The notes beneath the pieces were generated by a model. It worked only from the letters and a program-made list of their open reading frames with translations, was not told the origin of the DNA and searched no databases. A program made the position numbers and the translations under genes. 59,461 nucleotides of DNA, from the NCBI GenBank assembly GCA_019309045.1, contig JAFDGZ010000012.1, positions 1-59,461 on the forward strand. Direction: 5' to 3'. This document shows, piece after piece, positions 34,949-43,041 of the stretch (positions are counted from its first letter, which is position 1; every line of letters begins with the position of its first letter). The DNA is from Deltaproteobacteria bacterium (GTDB taxonomy: Bacteria; Desulfobacterota; Syntrophobacteria; BM002).

Positions 34949-34977
34949 ATTATGCTCTGCAATTAGCCGGATGTCAA
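34949..34977 (-). promoter_or_regulatory. sigma70 promoter of the TPP riboswitch transcript
   Basis: On the minus strand TTGACA (34977-34972), exactly 17 bp, then CATAAT (34954-34949). The expected start point, about seven bases later, coincides with the 5' end of the riboswitch. This is one of the closest consensus promoters in the window. Confidence 0.8.
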
Positions 34978-35164
34978 ACTTTCAGAATTATAAGATTTCA
35001 CTTTTTTCGAAACAGAGTTAGTATAAATTGTCCTTGCTGGGACATCTTATTGGCAAGTCCGTCTCTCGCCACAGAGCTCTGGACGGAGCAGCCATTCCAC
35101 ATAGTAATCAGGGTCCTACAACACTGTTGAACCAGACTGTGGCGCCGGGAGGATCTTCATCAGC

Positions 35165-36265
35165 ATGGACTCTCTTTCTATTCAGCAAAAGGTGCAGCGG
35201 GCGAGACTCCTCTGCCAGGTATGGTCGAAAAGACTCTTGCAGGAAAACTCCATAAGAACTTTGCTGGAGACACTGCAGCAGAACCTGCATGCCAGCCGGC
35301 AGACCATGCGGCAGGTGGGATTGGTGGAAATCTGCAAGAGATGTGAAGAACTGGAAGGAGGTAGCTGTTGCGGCAAGGGCATCGAGAACAGATACAATGA
35401 AATTCTCCTGCTGATAAATCTTCTTCTCGGCTGCCAGCTGTCAGACGAACAGCACCGTGCTGACAGCTGCTTCTTTCTCGGCCCCAGGGGCTGCACCCTA
35501 TTGGCTCGCCATGTGCTCTGCGTCAACTATCTCTGTCAAGCGGCACGTCAGGAGCTTTCAGCGCAGGCCCTGCACAGTCTCCAGCACTCTGCTGGAGTGG
35601 AACTGGAGACCACTTTTTTGCTCCATGAGAAGATCAAAGAATACATCAGGAGGAGCCAGCTGGCTCAGACTATCGCCACGATCACAGATTTCTACAATGC
35701 CCGCAAGTATGGCTATGAAGGCTTTGAAGGCTATCGCAAATCCACTGACCTGACAAAACTCACAAGCTGTGTCAGGGCACTGCAGTCGCAGGGGTTGCTG
35801 GAGGCGCAGCGCACTGTCTTCCTTGACCTGGGATGCGCCGATGGCAGGGTTAACATTCTCCTGAGTTATTTCGTCAAATATTCTCTGGGGATCGAAATTG
35901 ACGGGGAGATCCTGGCCGAAGCAGATGGTCGCCTGGCCAAGCTGCAAGCCCGCCTCGAGGATGCCTTTCTTTTGCCTGTGCCGGGGAATGTTACCCTACT
36001 CTCGGGCGACTCCCTGCAAAGTGAGCCGTATGTCGAGTTCAAGAAGAAGCTTGGAGTGCACTTCTCAGACGTTGACGTCTTTTACACCTACATTACTCTC
36101 CACGATCTTTTTGCTGCAAAGATCGCCAGAGAAGCAAAAGCTGGCGCTCTGTATCTGGTATACGGCTTCAACAAGGTTCTGCCGCAGTATGAAGGCCTGC
36201 AGCTGATCGATCCAGATCTGGCCGGCCAGGGCATCGTGGCCCTTTACCGCAAGAGGCTCTCCTAG
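35165..36265 (+). CDS. YkgJ-like Cys-rich domain fused to a SAM methyltransferase
   Basis: 366 aa. The N-terminal half has cysteines in the order C57-x2-C60, C68-C69, then C102, C110, C119 and C124 (SCFFLGPRGCTLLARHVLCVNYLC). This resembles the metal-binding YkgJ (zinc/iron-chelating) pattern. From about residue 215 a class I methyltransferase follows: motif I VFLDLGCADGRVN, a second acidic strand GIEIDGEIL, and VFYTYITLHDLFAAK. The segment DFYNARKYGYEGFEGYRKS (about 175-193) bridges the two. The substrate is unknown. GGAGG lies eleven bases before the ATG. I have not met this fusion as a named family. Confidence 0.75.
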   Translation: MDSLSIQQKVQRARLLCQVWSKRLLQENSIRTLLETLQQNLHASRQTMRQVGLVEICKRCEELEGGSCCGKGIENRYNEILLLINLLLGCQLSDEQHRADSCFFLGPRGCTLLARHVLCVNYLCQAARQELSAQALHSLQHSAGVELETTFLLHEKIKEYIRRSQLAQTIATITDFYNARKYGYEGFEGYRKSTDLTKLTSCVRALQSQGLLEAQRTVFLDLGCADGRVNILLSYFVKYSLGIEIDGEILAEADGRLAKLQARLEDAFLLPVPGNVTLLSGDSLQSEPYVEFKKKLGVHFSDVDVFYTYITLHDLFAAKIAREAKAGALYLVYGFNKVLPQYEGLQLIDPDLAGQGIVALYRKRLS

Positions 36266-36309
36266 GTCGGCAGTATTATGAAAAGTCTGCTGGTGGGGAA
36301 TTCAGGCCA

Positions 36310-36669
36310 TCAATCAATCTTATCAAGAATAATGGCATTATCCCTTCTCGATATGGCAAAGGTATCTCCCTCTTTGAAGCCAAGCTCATCCAGCAGCAGC
36401 GATCTGGTCAGGGTAATGGTGCCGCTGGCGCCAATTGCTCTGCGGCAAGAGGTTGTGATAACGTTTGCCTGTCTGCGGCGACCCCTTGGCTCTACGGTTG
36501 GAATTTCTTGCAGCAGACTCAGTCCCTTGCTGTAGAGATCAAGAAGCTGACTCCTCATCTTGATGCCATATTTCTTCTGTACCCGATCAAACGAGGCGCC
36601 GTTGAGAATTTCCTGAGCGATATCCTTGGGATCTGGAGGCTCCCCTCGCGAACGCATTTCAACCTGCAT
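36310..36669 (-). CDS. AbrB/MazE-type DNA-binding protein
   Basis: 119 aa. The C-terminal 45 residues (RAIGASGTITLTRSLLLDELGFKEGDTFAISRRDNAIILDKID) form a swapped-hairpin AbrB domain. The N-terminal part (DPKDIAQEILNGASFDRVQKKYGIKMRSQLLDLYSKGL) looks like a small helix-turn-helix with 'KKYGI', so it may have two DNA-binding elements. No toxin gene is adjacent, so it is more likely a free-standing regulator than an antitoxin. It converges with the methyltransferase fusion gene. GGAGGGAGGAA is its ribosome site. Confidence 0.8.
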   Translation of the reverse strand: MQVEMRSRGEPPDPKDIAQEILNGASFDRVQKKYGIKMRSQLLDLYSKGLSLLQEIPTVEPRGRRRQANVITTSCRRAIGASGTITLTRSLLLDELGFKEGDTFAISRRDNAIILDKID

Positions 36670-36970
36670 GTCTATTCCTCCCTCCTGAGAGCAGTGTGAT
36701 CCTAGTTGTTTATGTCCCGGTCAATCGGTGCAGAAAACTCCTGGAAAGACTTTTTAAATCAAGGACTTCTCCTGTTGAGATCCAGCCCTGCCAGCCATCC
36801 CTGAACTGCACAAGAGTTGCCTGTCATTCCCAGATAACAAGCACAGCCCCTGGCCGCCTTGCTGCCTGGTCAACACAGCCGGCCCAGAAAGGGTACTGCT
36901 CAACCCCTTGCCATTTTTTGCCGTTTCGATTATTGTTCGCTTCGACTGAAATAAAGACAGGCTGACTTCT
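36670..36970. other. divergent intergenic region, no gene recognised
   Basis: 301 bp between the AbrB-type regulator (-) and the thioredoxin-like lipoprotein (+). It should carry both promoters; I see no clear consensus match, repeat or RNA. Confidence 0.4.
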
Positions 36971-37543
36971 ATGGTATTTTTCTATCGATTACGCGCTCTG
37001 GCTCTTGTGGTCTTTATTTTTCTCTGTATCTCCTGCGGCAGGGAGCCTTCGAATGAGAAGCAGAGATCTACATCTCTGACCGAAGGGGCGGCAATGGCAA
37101 CCCCTGGCCGAGTACAGGTGAAATGGCTGGACTTCGACGACGGCCTCGCCAAAGCTCAGAGCAACAACAAACCTCTGTTCATTCATTTTTACACTGAATG
37201 GTGCCTCTACTGCAAGAAGTTTAACCACGATACTTTGCAAAACCGTAAGGTGGCAAGAATGCTGGCGGAAAATTTCGTCTCTGTGCGCCTGGAGGCAGAC
37301 AGCAACAGCCACCGTCTTCGCTACCAGGGAAAGACTTTCTCCAATGCCGATTTCAGCCGCTACTTCGGGGTAACAGCCTTTCCCACCCAGGTGTTCCTCG
37401 ACGCCAGTGGCCAACCGATCACCATGATCCCCGGGTACATGCCTGCTTCTCAGTTTCTCACCGTTCTCAGCTACATTCAGAAAAAATGCTATCTGACCAA
37501 GATATCATTCCACGAGTTTGCCAGGAGCGGCACGTGCAATTGA
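36971..37543 (+). CDS. thioredoxin-fold lipoprotein
   Basis: 190 aa. The signal segment ends in a lipobox at Cys22 (LCISC), so the protein is likely membrane-anchored in the periplasm. A thioredoxin-like domain contains the redox motif WCLYC (Cys78, Cys81) and the cis-Pro AFPTQVFLDASG. The order FDDGLAKAQSNNKPLFIHFYTEWC fits the DsbD-gamma/SoxW-like group of disulfide reductases. Partners are not visible nearby. The C-terminal tail has two extra Cys. The start has only a weak AGG upstream. Confidence 0.85.
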   Translation: MVFFYRLRALALVVFIFLCISCGREPSNEKQRSTSLTEGAAMATPGRVQVKWLDFDDGLAKAQSNNKPLFIHFYTEWCLYCKKFNHDTLQNRKVARMLAENFVSVRLEADSNSHRLRYQGKTFSNADFSRYFGVTAFPTQVFLDASGQPITMIPGYMPASQFLTVLSYIQKKCYLTKISFHEFARSGTCN

Positions 37544-37690
37544 GACGCCCGAACCGATATGCCCCTTCAGCACCGGCAGCCCATATGACCTCCAGTGCTT
37601 CCCAGGCCAGAGCCCCTTCGGAGCTCCTTTTCTCAATACATCAACTTTCCCACTTTGTCTACACCCTGCACCACAGCAGCCCCAGGCTGA

Positions 37691-38635
37691 ATGTTCTTAG
37701 AGATGACAACCAGGCCTAGCATAGGTCTCGCCCTCGGCAGCGGTTCGGCCCGTGGCTGGGCCCACATCGGCGTGCTGCGAGGTCTGCAAAGGGAGAACAT
37801 CGCCGTGCACATCATAAGTGGAACCTCGATAGGAGCTGTGGTGGGCGCCGCTTTTGCAGCTGGAGCACTGGATTCGCTGGAGTCCTGGGCCAGAAAGTTG
37901 GACTGGTCGGATATCTTGAAGTTTGTGGATATTACTATTCCCAGGTCCGGCCTCATTGAAGGTGAAAAGATGGCCGCTTTCTTTACAGAACAAATCGGCT
38001 ACCGGGCCATAGAAGAACTGCCCCTTCCCTTCGGGGCAGTTTCCACAGACCTGCTGTCAGGCGAAGAAGTCTGGCTGACGCAGGGCCCACTCTTTGAGGC
38101 TCTGCGGGCGAGCATCGCAATGCCGGGCATATTTACCCCCACTTTGCTGAAAGGTCGTTGGCTGGTGGATGGCGGCCTGGTAAACCCCATCCCCGTGAGT
38201 CTTTGTCGGGCCATGGGGGCGCAGGTGGTAATCGCCGTGAATCTCAACACTGGCCTGGTCAGCCGCAGCCAGGTGCAGAAAGAGCGTCGAGCCAGAAAAC
38301 GTAAAACCAGGCAGGGCGCGCCCAGATTGGGCCATCTCATCTCCTCTTCACTCAACCATGGTTTGCGCCGGGGGAAATCACTTTTCTTTGAACGCCTTGG
38401 CAGTGATTCTGCCGAACGCGGACCCTCCCTTTTCCATGTTCTGGTCACCTCTCTTCACATCATGCAGGATTGCATCACCAACCACCGCCTGACCATTGAC
38501 CCCCCTGATATCCTCATTTCGCCTCCTCTAGCCCACGTGGGCCTGCTCGAATTTCATCGGGCCCAGGAAGTTATCGCTGCCGGAGAGGCAGCCCTGGAGC
38601 AGGTGCTGCCCCGCATACGAAAGCTGCTGGGCTGA
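37691..38635 (+). CDS. patatin-like phospholipase family protein
   Basis: 314 aa, RssA/YchK type. It shows the glycine-rich oxyanion loop GLALGSGSARGWAHIGVL, the nucleophile elbow GTSIG (Ser about 51) and the Asp dyad motif DGGLVNPIPV. A basic stretch in the middle (KERRARKRKTRQG, about 196-208) and a long C-terminal helix ending in LPRIRKLLG follow. These enzymes cleave acyl esters, often phospholipids, but the bacterial short forms have no fixed role. An alternative start four codons on (37703) is possible. It lies 140 bp before the pnt operon. Confidence 0.9.
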   Translation: MFLEMTTRPSIGLALGSGSARGWAHIGVLRGLQRENIAVHIISGTSIGAVVGAAFAAGALDSLESWARKLDWSDILKFVDITIPRSGLIEGEKMAAFFTEQIGYRAIEELPLPFGAVSTDLLSGEEVWLTQGPLFEALRASIAMPGIFTPTLLKGRWLVDGGLVNPIPVSLCRAMGAQVVIAVNLNTGLVSRSQVQKERRARKRKTRQGAPRLGHLISSSLNHGLRRGKSLFFERLGSDSAERGPSLFHVLVTSLHIMQDCITNHRLTIDPPDILISPPLAHVGLLEFHRAQEVIAAGEAALEQVLPRIRKLLG

Positions 38636-38700
38636 AACGCTGCCGAGAGATTTCCTCGATTGCACCCTGGCTTCAAGAATGTTGTAGGGCTCCTCAGAGA

Positions 38701-38736
38701 TGGACACTTGACGTCCAGCAAAAACCCTACTATATT
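38701..38736 (+). promoter_or_regulatory. sigma70 promoter of the pnt operon with overlapping inverted repeats
   Basis: TTGACG (38708-38713), exactly 17 bp, TATATT (38731-38736); the expected start is about 33 bp before the pntAA ATG. The -35 box lies in the inverted repeat TGGAC-acttgac-GTCCA (38701-38717), itself nested inside GTAGGG (38684-38689) and CCCTAC (38725-38730). The repeats would suit a repressor. Confidence 0.7.
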
Positions 38737-38775
38737 TCCCTGGATATTTATCTTTTTCTTCTTCGCAGGATAGAC

Positions 38776-39933
38776 ATGATTGCTGCCGTACCAAAAGAAA
38801 CATACCCTGGAGAACGACGAGTAGCCCTCATCCCTCAATCCATCTCTGCCCTGAAAAAAGCCGGTCTGGAGGTGGCAGTGGAAGCCGGTGCGGGCGAACA
38901 GGCCGGCCATGCTGACTCTGCCTACCAATCCCAGGGCGCCCGCATAGTGCCAGAGCGCCGGACATTGCTTTCGGAGGCGGACGTGGTACTGATGGTCCGG
39001 GGGCCCGGCGCCCACCGCGACTTTCCGGAGACAGATCTCGACTGCCTCCGCAAGGGCACTATCCTCATTGCCTTCCTCGAGCCCCTTGCCGAGCCGGAAA
39101 TGATGCAAATCCTGGCGGAGCGTGGACTCACTGTCTTCTCAATGGAGCTCATGCCTCGCACTACCCGGGCCCAGAGCATGGACGCCCTGAGCTCCATGGC
39201 CACCATTGCGGGCTACAAAGCAGTGCTCCTGGCTGCAAACGTGCTGCCCAAAATTTTTCCCATGTTCATGACTGCCGCAGGCACCATTACCCCTTCCCGG
39301 GTCTTCGTCCTTGGTGCCGGTGTCGCCGGCCTGCAGGCCATTGCTGCAGCCCGCCGCCTGGGCGCTGTAGTAGAAGGCTACGACATCCGGCCGGAAGTCA
39401 GAGAACAGGTGGAAAGCCTCGGCGCCAAATTCGTCCAGCTGGACCTGGAGACCGAGGCTGCTGAAGGCACTGGGGGCTATGCAGCGGCCCAATCCGAAGA
39501 ATTTTATCGCCGCCAGCAGGAACTCATGGCCCAGCGCATTCAGGCAGCCGACGTGGTGATTACCACTGCAGCGGTACCTGGCAAGAAGGCGCCTGTCCTC
39601 ATCAGCCGCCAGGTGGTAGAGGGCATGCAGCCCGGCTCTGTCATCGTTGATCTGGCTGCGGAGAAGGGCGGCAACTGCGAGGTCACCGAGCCTGGAAAAA
39701 CAGTGATCTACAAGAGAATAACCGTGCTGGGCCCCTTGAACCTGCCGGCAGAGATACCTGTCCATGCCAGTCAGATGTATGCCAAGAACATCTCTACTTT
39801 TCTCCTGCATTTATTGAAAGAAGGTAAAGTTGACATCGACCCTGAGGATGAGATCACGGCAGGCACCCTGGTGACGCACGAGGGCAAGATCGTTCACCAA
39901 GCCGTAATCACAGCTCTGGGCAAAGGAGATTGA
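38776..39933 (+). CDS. pntAA: NAD(P) transhydrogenase subunit alpha part 1
   Basis: 385 aa, the soluble NAD(H)-binding domain I. It starts MIAAVPKETYPGERRVALIP, typical of the alanine dehydrogenase/PntA fold. Other marks are the SMDALSSMATIAGYKAVLLAA region, the Rossmann motif VFVLGAGVAGLQAIAAARRLGAVVEGYDIR, and VITTAAVPGKKAPVLI with GSVIVDLAAEKGGNCEVT. With the two following subunits it couples proton flow to hydride transfer between NADH and NADP+. The membrane part is a separate gene, as in Rhodospirillum and most deltaproteobacteria. The operon has its own clear promoter. Confidence 0.96.
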   Translation: MIAAVPKETYPGERRVALIPQSISALKKAGLEVAVEAGAGEQAGHADSAYQSQGARIVPERRTLLSEADVVLMVRGPGAHRDFPETDLDCLRKGTILIAFLEPLAEPEMMQILAERGLTVFSMELMPRTTRAQSMDALSSMATIAGYKAVLLAANVLPKIFPMFMTAAGTITPSRVFVLGAGVAGLQAIAAARRLGAVVEGYDIRPEVREQVESLGAKFVQLDLETEAAEGTGGYAAAQSEEFYRRQQELMAQRIQAADVVITTAAVPGKKAPVLISRQVVEGMQPGSVIVDLAAEKGGNCEVTEPGKTVIYKRITVLGPLNLPAEIPVHASQMYAKNISTFLLHLLKEGKVDIDPEDEITAGTLVTHEGKIVHQAVITALGKGD

Positions 39934-39937
39934 GCTC

Positions 39938-40222
39938 ATGGATATGTTCATCACCTCTGTGACGGTCTTCCTGCTTGCCATTTTTGTTGGTTTCGAGGTG
40001 ATCACCAAGGTTCCTCCCACACTGCACACTCCCCTCATGTCCGGCTCCAACGCCATCTCAGGCATTACGGTGGTGGGAGCCATCGTGGCTGCTGGCTCTA
40101 AAGAACCTCTGGTTGCCGCGGTTCTCGGCGTGGTGGCTGTAATATTCGCCACCATCAATGTGGTGGGCGGTTTTCTGGTGACGAATCGCATGTTGTTGAT
40201 GTTCAAGAGGAAGAAGAACTGA
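39938..40222 (+). CDS. pntAB: NAD(P) transhydrogenase subunit alpha part 2
   Basis: 94 aa membrane subunit of domain II. Three hydrophobic helices are visible: FITSVTVFLLAIFVGFEVI, NAISGITVVGAIVAAG and LVAAVLGVVAVIFATINVVGGFLVT, with the conserved PPTLHTPLMSGSNAISG loop. Length is normal for PntAB. It begins 4 bp after the pntAA stop and ends 2 bp before pntB. Confidence 0.96.
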   Translation: MDMFITSVTVFLLAIFVGFEVITKVPPTLHTPLMSGSNAISGITVVGAIVAAGSKEPLVAAVLGVVAVIFATINVVGGFLVTNRMLLMFKRKKN

Positions 40223-40224
40223 AC

Positions 40225-41613
40225 ATGGGAACACAGCTGATCAATATTGTCTATCTCATCGCTTCTATCTGTTTCATCCTCGGCCTCAAAGGACTGACCT
40301 CACCGCGCACTGCCCCGCAAGGGAATCTGCTCGGGGCCTCGGGCATGCTACTGGCGGTGCTGGCCACTCTGCTCGACCAGCACATCCTCACCTATCAACT
40401 CATTATCGTTGGTCTGGTTGTCGGCGGAGCAATCGGCGCCTATCTCGCTCTCACCGTACAAATGACTGCCATGCCCCAGATGGTGGCAGCCTTCAACGGC
40501 TTCGGCGGCGGTGCCTCCGCCCTGGTCGCGGCCACAGCTCTTATTGCCCCGGGAGATTTGACCAGTGTGCCACCCATACAACTCTATGTTGCCAGCACGG
40601 CCAGCGGCCTCATTGGAGCAGCCACTTTTACCGGCAGCATGGTGGCCTGGGCCAAATTACAGGGAACCCTTCTTTGGCAGCCGAAGAGTGATGTACTTCA
40701 AAAAATCATCAATGGAGGGCTTTTTTCTCTCTGCCTACTTCTTGCTGCCTTTGTGGTAGTCAATCCTACCGGGCTCTGGGCCTACTGGCTTCTGGTTGCA
40801 GCAGCAGCTGTACTGGGTGTCATGCTCACCGTACCCATAGGTGGCGCAGACATGCCTGTGGTTATTGCTCTGCTCAACTCATATTCTGGCCTGGCTGCCG
40901 CTGCCACCGGCTTTGTGCTCGGCAACAACGTGCTCATTATCAGCGGTTCCCTGGTGGGAGCCTCCGGCATTATCCTCACCAACATCATGTGCAAGGCCAT
41001 GAATCGCTCTCTGGTGCATGTCCTCTTTGGAACTCTTGGACCCACCGCGGAAACTGCCACAGCCGATGAAGTGTACGGCGGCAAAGTCAAGAGCGCCAGC
41101 CCTGAAGAAGCCGCCATGATTTTCGATACTGCCAGACTGGTGATCATAGTGCCCGGCTACGGCATGGCTGTAGCCCAGGCGCAGCATGCAGTGCGCGATC
41201 TGGCCAATCTCCTGGAACAGCGCGGCGCAGAGGTGCGTTATGCCATTCATCCAGTAGCCGGCCGCATGCCTGGGCACATGAACGTGCTGTTGGCAGAAGC
41301 GGATGTGCCTTATGAACAGCTCTATGCCCTGGAACAGATCAATGACAGTTTCCCGGAAGCTGACGTTGCTCTGGTAATCGGCGCCAACGATGTGGTCAAC
41401 CCCACGGCTCGCGAGGACAGCAGCAGCCCCATTTACGGCATGCCCATACTCGATGTGGACAAAGCGCGCACCGTGATGATCATCAAAAGGAGCCTTAGTC
41501 CAGGGTTTGCTGGCATCCCCAACCCGCTGTTTGCGGCGCCCAATGCTCTCATGCTTTTCGGAGACGGCAAAGACATGGTCCGTGAGCTCATAGCAGCCTT
41601 GAAAGAGCAGTGA
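40225..41613 (+). CDS. pntB: NAD(P) transhydrogenase subunit beta
   Basis: 462 aa. The N-terminal half has about eight or nine membrane helices (domain II), including MVAAFNGFGGGASALVA and the conserved ADMPVVIALLNSYSGLAAAATGFVLGN. The C-terminal domain III binds NADP(H): VIIVPGYGMAVAQAQHAVRDL, YAIHPVAGRMPGHMNVLLAEADVPYEQL, LVIGANDVVNPTAREDSSSPIYGMPIL and KRSLSPGFAGIPNPLF. Length and order fit PntB. The enzyme is the last gene of the operon; repeat copy B lies 88 bp downstream. Confidence 0.97.
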   Translation: MGTQLINIVYLIASICFILGLKGLTSPRTAPQGNLLGASGMLLAVLATLLDQHILTYQLIIVGLVVGGAIGAYLALTVQMTAMPQMVAAFNGFGGGASALVAATALIAPGDLTSVPPIQLYVASTASGLIGAATFTGSMVAWAKLQGTLLWQPKSDVLQKIINGGLFSLCLLLAAFVVVNPTGLWAYWLLVAAAAVLGVMLTVPIGGADMPVVIALLNSYSGLAAAATGFVLGNNVLIISGSLVGASGIILTNIMCKAMNRSLVHVLFGTLGPTAETATADEVYGGKVKSASPEEAAMIFDTARLVIIVPGYGMAVAQAQHAVRDLANLLEQRGAEVRYAIHPVAGRMPGHMNVLLAEADVPYEQLYALEQINDSFPEADVALVIGANDVVNPTAREDSSSPIYGMPILDVDKARTVMIIKRSLSPGFAGIPNPLFAAPNALMLFGDGKDMVRELIAALKEQ

Positions 41614-41700
41614 ATCACCCGGCTCTCCATGATTGCCCTCTGCCGGCTGCATGACGGCCACAGTGAGCCTCAGGGCCTAAGGGTGGGCGGCACATCCTCA

Positions 41701-41757
41701 GTACCTCGATTCGCAAATACAGTGAGGTATTTTGCGATGATTTACCTCGAAGCAATT
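41701..41757 (+). repeat. dispersed repeat, copy B
   Basis: It matches copy A (879-933, opposite strand), including a perfect 20-bp core at 41706-41725 and the end block TTTACC...GAAGCAATT. In this copy TCGCAAATAC and GTATTTtGCGA form an inverted repeat around AGTGAG, and TACCTCGA occurs twice. It lies in the gap between pntB and the glutaryl-CoA dehydrogenase gene. Confidence 0.7.
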
Positions 41758-41794
41758 GCCCAGGCAGAACCGAGCCCTGAGTATAGAACTTCTT

Positions 41795-41811
41795 GATTCA
41801 ACTTATGAATC
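41795..41811. promoter_or_regulatory. possible operator upstream of the glutaryl-CoA dehydrogenase gene
   Basis: GATTCA-actta-TGAATC is a 6-bp inverted repeat with a 5-nt spacer, ending 40 bp before the ATG. The size fits a TetR or GntR-type site, as seen for acyl-CoA catabolism genes. No such regulator is encoded nearby. Confidence 0.25.
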
Positions 41812-41851
41812 GCAGGACTTGGCATAGCCACGAGCACAGAAAGAGAAGAAA

Positions 41852-43030
41852 ATGAAACCGTTTCAAGGGGTAGATTATTATCGCCGCGACGACCTGTTCA
41901 CTGAAGAAGAGCGGACTGTGCGCAACACTGTCCGCCGCTGGGTAGACCAGTACTACATGCCAAGAGTTCAGGACTATTTTGCGGAAGGCATCTTCGATGT
42001 GGAACTGATACCCCAGCTCGCCGAACTGGGCTTGCTCGGCATCAAGCTCCAGGGCTACGGTTGTCACGGCATGAACAATGTGACCTATGGGGTGGTGTGC
42101 CAGGAAATCGAACGCGGCGACAGCGGCCTGCGCTCGTTCGTCTCAGTGCAAAATTCCCTGGTGATGTATCCAATTCATACCTTTGGTACAGAAGAGCAGA
42201 AAAATCGTTGGCTGCCTGCCATGGCTCGCGGCGAGAAAGTGGGCTGCTTCGGCCTCACCGAGCACGATATCGGCTCGAACCCGGCCGGACTGCGCACCAG
42301 AGCTGTAAAAAGAGGAGGCGATTATGTCATCCACGGCAACAAACTGTGGATAACCAACGGCGAGCTGGCAGACGTTGCCATAATCTGGGCCAAATTGGAT
42401 GGCACCATCCGCGGCTTTCTCGTTGAGAAAGGCACCCCCGGCTTTGAAGCATATCCCATCCCTCACAAATATTCGCACCGGGCATCTGTCACTTCAGGAC
42501 TCGTGCTCGATGAGGTCCGAGTGCCTGCTGACAGCCTGCTGCCGGGCACTGCTGGACTCAAATCGGCCCTCATGTGTCTGAATGAAGCCCGCTACGGCAT
42601 TGCCTGGGGTGCTGTGGGGGCAGCCATGGCCTGCTATGAAATTGCCCTCGACTACGCCAACAGCCGCCTGCAGTTCGAAGTGCCCATCTCCTCCTTTCAA
42701 CTCGTGCAGCGCAAGCTGGTCAAGATGCTTTCTGAGATCACCAAGGCGCAGCTCTTGAGTCTGCAGCTCGGCCGGCTAAAGGATGAAGGCAAAGCCCGGC
42801 ACACCCAGATTTCCCTGGCCAAGATGAACAACGTGGCCGAAGCATTAAAGATAGCTCGCACTGCCCGCGATATTCTGGGCGCCAACGGGGTCGCCCTGGA
42901 CTACCACGTGATTCGCCACATGCTGAACCTGGAAGCAGTCTACACTTACGAGGGAACTCACGATATCCACACCCTCATTGTGGGACGCGACATCACTGGC
43001 CAGGACGCCTTTTCGGCCAGGCAGCCATAA
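41852..43030 (+). CDS. gcdH: glutaryl-CoA dehydrogenase
   Basis: 392 aa acyl-CoA dehydrogenase. It oxidises and decarboxylates glutaryl-CoA to crotonyl-CoA using FAD. The catalytic base Glu367 is in TYEGTHDIHTLIVGRDITG, the form typical of GCDH. SGLRSFVSVQNSLVM contains the Arg that binds the free carboxylate of glutaryl-CoA in the human enzyme. GCFGLTEHDIGSNPAGLRT and KLWITNGELADVAIIWAK form the FAD-binding middle domain. Length matches GCDH. Some anaerobes use non-decarboxylating versions; which applies here cannot be seen. Genes for lysine breakdown lie 3.5-9 kb downstream on the other strand. Confidence 0.92.
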   Translation: MKPFQGVDYYRRDDLFTEEERTVRNTVRRWVDQYYMPRVQDYFAEGIFDVELIPQLAELGLLGIKLQGYGCHGMNNVTYGVVCQEIERGDSGLRSFVSVQNSLVMYPIHTFGTEEQKNRWLPAMARGEKVGCFGLTEHDIGSNPAGLRTRAVKRGGDYVIHGNKLWITNGELADVAIIWAKLDGTIRGFLVEKGTPGFEAYPIPHKYSHRASVTSGLVLDEVRVPADSLLPGTAGLKSALMCLNEARYGIAWGAVGAAMACYEIALDYANSRLQFEVPISSFQLVQRKLVKMLSEITKAQLLSLQLGRLKDEGKARHTQISLAKMNNVAEALKIARTARDILGANGVALDYHVIRHMLNLEAVYTYEGTHDIHTLIVGRDITGQDAFSARQP

Positions 43031-43041
43031 GGAGCCCGCTG

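Noticed and set aside
38684-38730. Nested stems before pntAA as a riboswitch
   Set aside because: The promoter TTGACG-17-TATATT lies within the stems, so they are not transcribed from that promoter. An operator is a better reading.
42345-42353. Perfect DnaA box TGTGGATAA
   Set aside because: It lies inside gcdH, where it encodes the conserved KLWITN segment. It is single and not in an AT-rich intergenic region, so it is better explained by protein conservation.
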